NCBI RefSeq assembly: GCF_028765165.1
Contig: NZ_JARADB010000017.1
Span: 1-47,704, forward strand
Direction: 5' to 3'
Source of the DNA: Paenibacillus sp. MAHUQ-63
GTDB taxonomy: Bacteria > Bacillota > Bacilli > Paenibacillales > NBRC-103111
Length of the DNA stretch: 47,704 nt
Below are positions 42,299 to 47,704 of the stretch, one piece after another. Numbering within the stretch: position 1 is the stretch's first letter; each line of letters begins with the position of its first letter. Both the position numbers and the translations under genes were made by a program. Below the pieces are notes generated by a model. It had not been told where the DNA came from, did not search any database, and saw only the letters and a program-made list of their open reading frames with translations.

Positions 42299-43231
42299 TT
42301 AGTTATAGCCGATCACCGATAATGCGCGGTTGCTGACTGCGCTCAGCTGCTCCAGCTCGGATGCGGATAGCTCGAGCGCTGCCGCGGCAACATTGTTACG
42401 GAGATGATGCTCATCCTGCGTGCCGATAATGGCGGAAGTCAGCGCCTCTTGATGAAGCAGCCATGCGATAGCGATTTGCGATACGGTTGCCTGCTTCGCA
42501 TCGGCCAGCTCTTTCATCAGGGACAGAAGCTCCTTCTCCGCCTCCATGTGCTCGGGCAAGAATAACCGTCTTGTACTACGGAAATCATCCGCCTTGAGCG
42601 TTTTGCCTTGAAGATGGAAGGCACCGGTTAGAATCCCCTTCGCGATCGAGCTGTAGCTCATAATGCCGATGCTGTGTTCCTCGCAGAACGGTACAATTTC
42701 CGGTTCGATGGCTCTGTGCAGCAAGCTGTATTCCGGCTGGATCACATCGATCTGCGCATAGCTTACCGCTTCCTTCAGCTGCTCCAAGGAGAAATTGGAC
42801 ACTCCGATCGCGCGAATCAAGCCTTCTTCTTTCAGCTTAACGAATTCTGAGAGCGTGTCCTGTACCGGGATTTCAAAAGATGGCCAGTGAATGTAATAAA
42901 TATCTATGTAGTCTGTTTTCAAGCGCGAGAGACTGTTCTCAGCGGATTTGCGCACATCTTGAGGACTCAAGTTGCTTCTGCTCACCTTAGTCGTGATGAT
43001 ACAATCCTTGCGTATATCGGCCAATGCGGCTCCGACGATTTCTTCCGAGTGTCCGTTCCCGTAGCCTTCAGCGGTATCGAACGTCGTAACTCCCAGCTCG
43101 AACGCTTGGCGGATGAGTGCTATGTTGTTCTGATCGTTCGTGAACTCCCATGGGCCGCCGCCCAATTCCCAGCATCCGAAGGTGATGGTTGAGATGTCAA
43201 ATCCGGCATTTCCTAGCTTTTTCGCTTTCAC
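42299..43231 (-). CDS. Aldo/keto reductase
   Basis: The 310-residue TIM-barrel NADPH oxidoreductase has the tetrad Asp and Tyr in FDTAEGYGNGHSEE, Lys in IITTKV and His in IYYIHWP, followed by GVSNFSLEQL and a C-terminal NADPH-binding LTSAIIGTQDEHHLRNN. Substrates are probably small aldehydes or sugars. I start it at the GTG at 43231 with GAGG eight bases upstream, which removes 20 residues of the longer frame and places MKAKKLGNAGFDIS first, as usual for the family. It has its own promoter and terminator. Confidence 0.92.
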   Translation of the reverse strand: MKAKKLGNAGFDISTITFGCWELGGGPWEFTNDQNNIALIRQAFELGVTTFDTAEGYGNGHSEEIVGAALADIRKDCIITTKVSRSNLSPQDVRKSAENSLSRLKTDYIDIYYIHWPSFEIPVQDTLSEFVKLKEEGLIRAIGVSNFSLEQLKEAVSYAQIDVIQPEYSLLHRAIEPEIVPFCEEHSIGIMSYSSIAKGILTGAFHLQGKTLKADDFRSTRRLFLPEHMEAEKELLSLMKELADAKQATVSQIAIAWLLHQEALTSAIIGTQDEHHLRNNVAAAALELSASELEQLSAVSNRALSVIGYN

Positions 43232-43305
43232 GTTGCCGACCTCATTTCTTTGAAATAAATTTGCGGTATGAAAATATGTCTGCCTTTGCACACGTTAACA
43301 TATTT

Positions 43306-43335
43306 AGTATAACGCTTATGGCCACCATTTGCCAA
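43306..43335 (-). promoter_or_regulatory. Promoter of the aldo/keto reductase gene
   Basis: TTGGCA (43335-43330) and TATACT (43311-43306) are 18 bases apart on the minus strand. The start codon is about 75 bases downstream. Confidence 0.6.
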
Positions 43336-43395
43336 GAAACCTCATCATGGGTGGTTGAACCCCGGCGGCATTCACTTCGTTCTCCGCTGGAAACG

Positions 43396-43419
43396 AAAAA
43401 AGACCACCCGAAGGTGATC
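43396..43419 (-). terminator. Terminator of the first tRNA operon
   Basis: On the minus strand GATCACC-TTCG-GGTGGTC is followed by TTTTTT; a UUCG tetraloop caps the stem. It lies just after tRNA-Gly(TCC). Confidence 0.88.
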
Positions 43420-43431
43420 TTTCTCTTGTGA

Positions 43432-43502
43432 AGCGGGTGATGGGAATCGAACCCACGCTACCAGCTTGGAAGGCTGAAGTTCTACCATTGAACTACACCC
43501 GC
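43432..43502 (-). tRNA. tRNA-Gly (anticodon TCC)
   Basis: The acceptor GCGGGTG/CACCCGC, the T-loop GGTTCGATTCC and the anticodon loop CTTCCAA are clear. CCA is not encoded. It is the last of four tRNAs in this operon. Confidence 0.95.
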
Positions 43503-43511
43503 GAATATTTA

Positions 43512-43585
43512 TCGGGACGACACGATTTGAACATGCGACCCCCTGCTCCCAAAGCAGGTGCTCTACCAAGCTGAGCTACGTCCCG
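43512..43585 (-). tRNA. tRNA-Pro (anticodon TGG)
   Basis: The acceptor CGGGACG pairs with CGTCCCG, and the anticodon loop is TTTGGGA. CCA is not encoded. Confidence 0.95.
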
Positions 43586-43609
43586 ATAATGTGTGAAGCT
43601 TGATAGAAA

Positions 43610-43686
43610 TGGCGCGCCCTGAGAGATTCGAACTCCCGACCTTTTGATTCGTAGTCAAATACTCTATCCAGCTGAGCTAAGGGCGC
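43610..43686 (-). tRNA. tRNA-Arg (anticodon ACG)
   Basis: The acceptor GCGCCCT pairs with AGGGCGC, the anticodon loop is CTACGAA and the 3' end GCCA shows an encoded CCA. The first anticodon base should be edited to inosine. Confidence 0.95.
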
Positions 43687-43692
43687 AAATAA

Positions 43693-43767
43693 TGGAGCGG
43701 AAGACGGGGATCGAACCCGCGACCCTCGCCTTGGCAAGGCGATGCTCTACCGCTGAGCCACTTCCGC
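43693..43767 (-). tRNA. tRNA-Gly (anticodon GCC)
   Basis: The acceptor GCGGAAG pairs with CTTCCGC, the anticodon loop is TTGCCAA and CCA is encoded. It is the first tRNA of the operon, so glycine is served twice in four genes. Confidence 0.95.
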
Positions 43768-43821
43768 ACGGTATGTCTTGCTTCTCGCCCGAGCAACTTT
43801 ATCTCAGAGGCGACAAGGAAT

Positions 43822-43850
43822 AATATATCAGGAATCGAAGACAAATGCAA
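43822..43850 (-). promoter_or_regulatory. Promoter of the first tRNA operon
   Basis: TTGCAT (43850-43845) and TATATT (43827-43822) are 17 bases apart and the -10 has an upstream TG, giving a strong promoter of the kind expected for stable RNA. Confidence 0.75.
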
Positions 43851-43870
43851 ATGTTTTTTATTCCCAACGC

Positions 43871-44569
43871 TTATTTAATAAAAATACCGCCAAAAGGTAT
43901 CACCTCTTTGGCAATACGCCGCAGCAAACTATCGCTCCACATATGCTCGTCCAACTTGCGGTCCGGCTTGCATGGCTGCAGCAAAACCCGTCCGTTCCCG
44001 GTCATTTCCCAGTGGTAGTTCATATGTTGACTCGCCAGCGTGTTGCCGTATACGCACAGACGAAGCTGCGCATTTCGCGGATATGCGACAAGACAGGTGG
44101 TGTCCACATATAAAGGCTGCTCCGGATCTAAAGCCATCTGGTACAGCGGCCCCGCCGTCAACAGTCCCAATGATCCCGGACCTTTGAACTGCATTTTCAC
44201 CAGATCCTGCGTGATGAGCGTATGTTTCACATTTTGCAGGTGAGAGGAGAAGCTGACGCCTTCGGTATAGAACAACACATGCCGGAATTCGTATAACAAA
44301 TCGTCTTCCGCCCCGATCGGCACGACAGACATGCTGTAGCCGTCAGGCAGCCCCAGCAGAAGCTGAGCGGGACCCTGCAGCCGCGATTGAATCAACCGTT
44401 TCTTCCGGTACATGCCAGGCAGCTTCATCAAGGAATCCTCGCGCTGCTCGGACCTCCCTTGGAACGCTGCGATCTGATTCGGATGCAGCACATGAACAAC
44501 TTCCCCCTGATCCAAGCGCAAGGTGGCCATTCTGGCCTGCGAGTTTGCATGTTCCATAGCCACTTCCAT
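43871..44569 (-). CDS. AIM24-family protein
   Basis: The 232-residue protein is a beta-rich single-domain AIM24/TIGR00266-like fold with repeated strands, such as GLLTAGPLYQMALDPEQPLYVDTTCLVAYP and the GNGRVLLQPC end. The function of this family in bacteria is unknown; in yeast mitochondria a relative helps membrane organisation. I start it at the ATG at 44569, seven bases after GGAGG and 11 bases after the preceding stop, so it is co-translated with the coiled-coil gene. Confidence 0.83.
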   Translation of the reverse strand: MEVAMEHANSQARMATLRLDQGEVVHVLHPNQIAAFQGRSEQREDSLMKLPGMYRKKRLIQSRLQGPAQLLLGLPDGYSMSVVPIGAEDDLLYEFRHVLFYTEGVSFSSHLQNVKHTLITQDLVKMQFKGPGSLGLLTAGPLYQMALDPEQPLYVDTTCLVAYPRNAQLRLCVYGNTLASQHMNYHWEMTGNGRVLLQPCKPDRKLDEHMWSDSLLRRIAKEVIPFGGIFIK

Positions 44570-44580
44570 GCCCCAGCCTC

Positions 44581-45033
44581 CTATTTCATCTGACGCTTCT
44601 GCCTCCGCCATACCATGTATCGAAACACGCGCCCCAGCACGAAATAAAGCACTACCAGCGCCGCGGCAGCAACGGCCATGTTCGTGATTTTACGATTCCG
44701 CCGCTCTTTATCGAGCGCTGCTTGCTCCATGACTCGTAATCGTTCTTGCAGCTGTTTATTTTCATTAACGAGCTGCTCATTTTGCTCCAACAGCTTGGCT
44801 TCCGTTTCTTCAGACCGGCGAATCGTTTCAGCCAGCTGATCTTTCTGTTCTTCTAACTGCTGTTTGGTAGTCTCATATTCTTTCTGAATCTGCTCGATAT
44901 TCTCTGGCATCTGGTAAATGTCTTTCACGCGATCCAGCCAAGAAGCTTCCGCCGAAGAAGGGTTCATTAGCCCTATGCATATGAACAGAGTTACGAGCAC
45001 TCGACCGGTCGCCATCGTACTGCGCATTCGCAT
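44581..45033 (-). CDS. Coiled-coil protein with signal segment and C-terminal membrane anchor
   Basis: The 150-residue product has an N-terminal signal or anchor (about 9-30), a long heptad coiled coil (about 40-107, with repeated Glu, Gln and Leu) and a C-terminal membrane segment (about 117-135) followed by a basic tail. It would extend a helical rod outside the membrane. The start is the ATG at 45033, with GGAGGGG. It is probably in one operon with the AIM24-like gene. I do not recognise a named family. Confidence 0.78.
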   Translation of the reverse strand: MRMRSTMATGRVLVTLFICIGLMNPSSAEASWLDRVKDIYQMPENIEQIQKEYETTKQQLEEQKDQLAETIRRSEETEAKLLEQNEQLVNENKQLQERLRVMEQAALDKERRNRKITNMAVAAAALVVLYFVLGRVFRYMVWRRQKRQMK

Positions 45034-45068
45034 AGACTTCCCCTCCAATTCGACAATATTCTTTTATT

Positions 45069-45698
45069 TTACCGCAAAAGTCCCACTTCCACCACCTCTA
45101 CCGGATATCGCAAAATCGTCCGTAACTTCGACGTGTCTACCTTTCTCGGATCGGACAAATAGATTTCATGATGGAGCCCGCTCTTCTTCAGATGATTGGC
45201 TTCCATGAATCGGTCCATTTCATCGAGCGTCTCCGGTTCCGTCGCATAAGGTCCGACATGCAGCATCTGTACACATCTGCCTTCATGCAATCTTTCGAAC
45301 TCAACGGATGCGATGATCTTCAGCTCTTTCTTCTTCCTCAGTGCCGCTGCGCGGGCCTCTGCGACCTTCTGCTCCGTCACGAATGCGGGCATCCGGATGA
45401 GCAGCTTCCAGTGCCACTCCTCCCTTGGGGCCTTTAATGCTTGCGTGATATCTCCAAGGACCCACCACAAGCCTTCCAGCTTCGCTACGGTGAAGTCTTT
45501 CAGCTCGGCCTTATAAATCCCCTTAACGCCATAGGAAACCGTGTAAAGCGCCTCTGTGGCCCGTGCGAAGGTTTCTCCGTCCGGATCGCCTTTGCCCGTA
45601 ATCGAAACATACCATAAAGGCTCACAATCGATAACCTGAGGCTTCCTTAGAGCCCCGTAGTAAGCTATGTCCGCTTTGGCCAAATCCAATTTATCCAT
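45069..45698 (-). CDS. GyrI-like small-molecule-binding protein
   Basis: The 209-residue protein has a GyrI-like domain (SOUL/effector-binding fold): LWYVSITGKGDP near the N-terminus, WWVLGDITQALKAPREEWHWKLLIRMPAFV in the middle and the C-terminal VQMLHVGPYATEPETLDEMDRF with the LHHEIYLSDPRKV segment. Members bind small hydrophobic cations or act as cyclopropanoid hydrolases; no DNA-binding domain is fused here. The ATG at 45698 has AAGGA eight bases upstream. It stands 35 bases before the coiled-coil gene and could be co-transcribed with it. Confidence 0.87.
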   Translation of the reverse strand: MDKLDLAKADIAYYGALRKPQVIDCEPLWYVSITGKGDPDGETFARATEALYTVSYGVKGIYKAELKDFTVAKLEGLWWVLGDITQALKAPREEWHWKLLIRMPAFVTEQKVAEARAAALRKKKELKIIASVEFERLHEGRCVQMLHVGPYATEPETLDEMDRFMEANHLKKSGLHHEIYLSDPRKVDTSKLRTILRYPVEVVEVGLLR

Positions 45699-45768
45699 AA
45701 GACACATCCTTCTTGTTTTTCTGTCAGTATACCGGATAAACCCTGACAGCTATCCGTCAGCATAATAG

Positions 45769-45808
45769 AAAAAACTTACCCATCGCTAATTTTCGCGAAA
45801 AAGGTAAG
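45769..45808 (-). terminator. Terminator of the ferritin gene
   Basis: On the minus strand CTTACC and GGTAAG pair across an AT-rich loop with its own CGCGAAAA-type inner part, followed by TTTTTT. Confidence 0.7.
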
Positions 45809-45835
45809 CTTTTGCCTCATGAATATCGTATGTAA

Positions 45836-46345
45836 TTATTCCCCTGCTGGCGGAGTGAAGGTGCGCTGTGCAAATTCAGCATCCAACATGAAGAAGGCGT
45901 TGCTGTCTTTGTCAATGCGCTTCAGCTTATTGATAATGCTGTCGAACATCGCTTCTTCCTCAACCTGTTCGTCGATGAACCATTTGAGAAATTGCATCGT
46001 AGCATGCTCACGATCATTAAGAGCCAAGTCTGACAGATGGTAAATCCGTCTGGTTACTTCTTGCTCATGCTTATATGCATGCTCGAAGGCATCGAGGATC
46101 GACTTGTACTCGTTCACTGGCGTATCCATGCCGGCGAAAGTTACCTTCTTCCCGCGATCATTAATGAATTTGAAAATCTTCATGGCATGGAACTTCTCTT
46201 CTTCCGCTTGCACGATGAAAAAGTTCGAGAATCCATCCAAGCTCTCTGCGGCACAATAACCAGCAATCGCCAAATAGACGTGCGCGGAGTAAAATTCGTA
46301 GTTCATCTGCTCGTTCAGAGCTGCTGTCAGTTCATCTTTCAACAT
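45836..46345 (-). CDS. Ferritin (FtnA type)
   Basis: This 169-residue four-helix protein oxidises Fe(II) and stores iron in a 24-subunit shell. Counting from the ATG at 46345, the ferroxidase ligands fall at Glu17, Glu50 and His53, the numbers used for E. coli FtnA, which supports this start over the GTG four codons upstream, whose ribosome-binding site would be one base away. MNYEFYSAHVYLA and QAEEEKFHAMK are the key segments; there is no heme Met pocket, so it is not a bacterioferritin. It follows the DUF1450 gene by about 120 bases. Confidence 0.93.
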   Translation of the reverse strand: MLKDELTAALNEQMNYEFYSAHVYLAIAGYCAAESLDGFSNFFIVQAEEEKFHAMKIFKFINDRGKKVTFAGMDTPVNEYKSILDAFEHAYKHEQEVTRRIYHLSDLALNDREHATMQFLKWFIDEQVEEEAMFDSIINKLKRIDKDSNAFFMLDAEFAQRTFTPPAGE

Positions 46346-46463
46346 GGTAATCGGCACATCCTTTCTGTATGGTTATCATTTGCGCAATCCCCATACATAC
46401 AAGATTACCAGAACTCCATGTACAAATACAAACAGAAAGCAACAATTTTCACGGATGAAGGGT

Positions 46464-46715
46464 TCAGGCCATAACCGTCTCGGCCTTGGATTCAGCAATA
46501 ATTTGCTTAAGCTGTGCATATAGTAAGTCGGGCGAAGCCGCGCATAATAACTCTTTCTTACCGATCATGGCAATGCATTCCTTCTTGCAATGCTTGCAGT
46601 TGCCTAAGCAGTCCTTCTTCTTCTGTTTCAAATCCGGATATTCATTCTTCAAGGATTTATATATTTGCTTGGAGCCGAACTTCTCATTCCGACAGCAGTA
46701 TTTAATCGTTTTCAT
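46464..46715 (-). CDS. DUF1450 family Cys-rich protein
   Basis: The 83-residue protein matches the DUF1450/YuzB-type family: CC near the N-terminus (7-8), a basic middle, and cysteines at 36, 40, 43 and 47 with another at 58 in the second half. The pattern resembles thioredoxin-like [2Fe-2S] ferredoxin fragments, so metal binding is likely. A GGGGG site precedes the ATG, and a Fur box lies about 50 bases upstream. The gene lies directly ahead of ferritin, so it probably belongs to iron homeostasis. Confidence 0.83.
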   Translation of the reverse strand: MKTIKYCCRNEKFGSKQIYKSLKNEYPDLKQKKKDCLGNCKHCKKECIAMIGKKELLCAASPDLLYAQLKQIIAESKAETVMA

Positions 46716-46764
46716 GTTCGCTCTACCCCCACAGCTGAATTCTACCGCTACACCTGATATTAGT

Positions 46765-46783
46765 GATAATAATAATCAATGTC
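46765..46783 (-). promoter_or_regulatory. Fur box upstream of the DUF1450 gene
   Basis: GATAATAATAATCAATGTC matches 16 of the 19 bases of the consensus Fur box. It is about 50 bases upstream of the start codon. The match is weaker than that at 30137. Confidence 0.7.
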
Positions 46784-46808
46784 AACAGTTAAATGGTGAG
46801 AAATGTAC

Positions 46809-46857
46809 AAAAAAGAAGAACCTTCCCTCTTCCTTTAAGGAAAAGAGAAGGTTCTTC
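46809..46857 (-). terminator. Terminator of the second tRNA/rRNA operon
   Basis: GAAGAACCTTCCCT and its partner AAGGTTCTTC form a long stem with inner TTCC/GGAA, followed by TTTTTT on the minus strand. It lies just after tRNA-Leu. Confidence 0.92.
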
Positions 46858-46861
46858 GCGA

Positions 46862-46946
46862 TGCGGTCAAGAGGACTCGAACCTCCACGGGGGGTTAGCC
46901 CACACGGACCTGAACCGTGCGCGTCTGCCAATTCCGCCATGACCGC
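46862..46946 (-). tRNA. tRNA-Leu (anticodon CAG)
   Basis: An 85-base class II tRNA with a variable arm, acceptor GCGGTCA/TGACCGC and anticodon loop TTCAGGT. CCA is not encoded. Confidence 0.93.
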
Positions 46947-46958
46947 GAATTACAAAAG

Positions 46959-47031
46959 TGAGCCATGTAGGACTCGAACCTACGACACCCTGATTAAAAG
47001 TCAGGTGCTCTACCAACTGAGCTAATGGCTC
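46959..47031 (-). tRNA. tRNA-Lys (anticodon TTT)
   Basis: The acceptor GAGCCAT pairs with ATGGCTC and the anticodon loop is CTTTTAA. Confidence 0.95.
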
Positions 47032-47046
47032 TCACTGCTTAAAAAA

Positions 47047-47123
47047 TGGCGGAGCCGACGGGATTCGAACCCGCGGTCTCCTGCGTGACAGGCAGGCATG
47101 TTAGGCCTCTACACCACGGCTCC
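47047..47123 (-). tRNA. tRNA-Asp (anticodon GTC)
   Basis: The acceptor GGAGCCG pairs with CGGCTCC, the anticodon loop is CTGTCAC and CCA is encoded. Confidence 0.95.
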
Positions 47124-47152
47124 ACACTAGGTATGACCTCAACGAAGGAGGT

Positions 47153-47229
<77 letters not shown>

Positions 47230-47245
47230 TCGTTATAATAGAAAA

Positions 47246-47318
47246 TGGAGGCTGACGGGATCGAACCGCCGACCCTCTGCTTGTAAGGCAGATGCTCTCC
47301 CAGCTGAGCTAAGCCTCC
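47246..47318 (-). tRNA. tRNA-Val (anticodon TAC)
   Basis: The acceptor GGAGGCT pairs with AGCCTCC and the anticodon loop is CTTACAA. CCA is not encoded. Confidence 0.95.
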
Positions 47319-47346
47319 ATGGGAACAAAAACTTCTATGGTAATCA

Positions 47347-47421
47347 TGGTGACCCGTAGGGGACTCGAACCCCTGTTACCTCCGTGAAAGGGAGGTGTCT
47401 TAACCACTTGACCAACGGGCC
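47347..47421 (-). tRNA. tRNA-Glu (anticodon TTC)
   Basis: The acceptor GGCCCGT pairs with ACGGGTC including one G-U, the anticodon loop is CTTTCAC and CCA is encoded. Confidence 0.95.
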
Positions 47422-47460
47422 CCGAAAAACAGGCTTTTCTTATGTATACGTGACTTTAAG

Positions 47461-47552
47461 TGGCGGAGAGAGAGGGATTCGAACCCTCGAGACGCTTGTG
47501 ACGCCTACACGATTTCCAATCGTGCTCCTTCGGCCAGCTCGGACACCTCTCC
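47461..47552 (-). tRNA. tRNA-Ser (anticodon GGA)
   Basis: A 92-base class II tRNA with long variable arm, acceptor GGAGAGG/CTCTCTCC, anticodon loop TTGGAAA and encoded CCA. Confidence 0.95.
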
Positions 47553-47579
47553 ATGAAAAGCCTGGTATAGGATAAAAAA

Positions 47580-47655
47580 TGGCTCCCCGAACAGGACTCG
47601 AACCTGTGACAACTCGATTAACAGTCGAGTGCTCTACCAACTGAGCTATCAGGGA
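47580..47655 (-). tRNA. tRNA-Asn (anticodon GTT)
   Basis: The acceptor TCCCTGA pairs with TCGGGGA, the anticodon loop is CTGTTAA and CCA is encoded. It is the first tRNA after 5S. Confidence 0.95.
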
Positions 47656-47660
47656 ATACG

Positions 47661-47704
47661 GCTTGGCAACGTTCTACTCTCCCAGAACCCTGCGGTTCAA
47701 GTAC
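47661..47704 (-). rRNA. rrf: 5S ribosomal RNA, 3' end (cut by the window edge)
   Basis: The minus strand reads ACCGCAGGGTTCTGGGAGAG and then TAGAACGTTGCCAAGC, the conserved 3' part of bacterial 5S rRNA. The 5' part, and the rest of the ribosomal operon, lies beyond the window. The tRNAs from Asn to Leu follow it in the same transcript. Confidence 0.93.

Overview
The window looks like a chromosomal segment of a spore-forming, moderately GC-rich Gram-positive bacterium, most likely Paenibacillus or a close relative. The reasons are strong Shine-Dalgarno sites with many GTG and TTG starts, a YyaC-type sporulation gene, an NlpC/P60 gene behind a c-di-AMP (ydaO/yuaA) riboswitch, a CcpA cre site, Fur boxes of the Bacillus type, and the 5S-Asn-Ser-Glu-Val-fMet-Asp tRNA order. 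The genus is inferred; no 16S is present.

Layout. 1-1300: a possible insertion-sequence edge and several families of degenerate repeats, without a complete gene. 1309-3604: GH4 alpha-galactosidase and a divergent AraC regulator, with a perfect cre. 3697-11839: Dabb protein, atypical SDR, RDD protein, SpoIIM-like protein and a five-gene operon (membrane protein, DUF4129, DUF4350, MoxR, DUF58). 11952-19751: diguanylate cyclase, topoisomerase III, a tandem pair of about 240-bp structured repeats, an LspA homologue, a HAD phosphatase coupled to a Cys-rich protein, and small membrane proteins.

19874-32785 is the most notable region: an apparent Fur-controlled operon for a carboxylate siderophore. 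It holds 2,4-diaminobutyrate aminotransferase, three IucA/IucC (NIS) synthetases, an MFS exporter, an RraA-like protein lacking the usual catalytic Arg, and a flavin monooxygenase. No decarboxylase, acyltransferase or typical lysine/ornithine N-hydroxylase is present, so the product may be built directly on diaminobutyrate and citrate. Upstream lies a second Fur-boxed transcription unit: an AraC regulator fused through one membrane segment to a siderophore-binding-protein domain, followed by a LuxR-type regulator.

32786-43231: repeats, rhodanese and LysR, an APH-fold kinase, more repeats, an ABC exporter, YyaC, a glycosyltransferase, the c-di-AMP-riboswitch NlpC/P60 gene and an aldo/keto reductase. 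43432-47704: a four-tRNA operon, an AIM24-like gene, a GyrI-like gene, ferritin and a Fur-boxed DUF1450 gene, then eight tRNAs following a 5S rRNA cut by the window edge. Iron acquisition and iron storage therefore both occur within this window. Many start codons were reset from the longest open frame using ribosome-binding sites.
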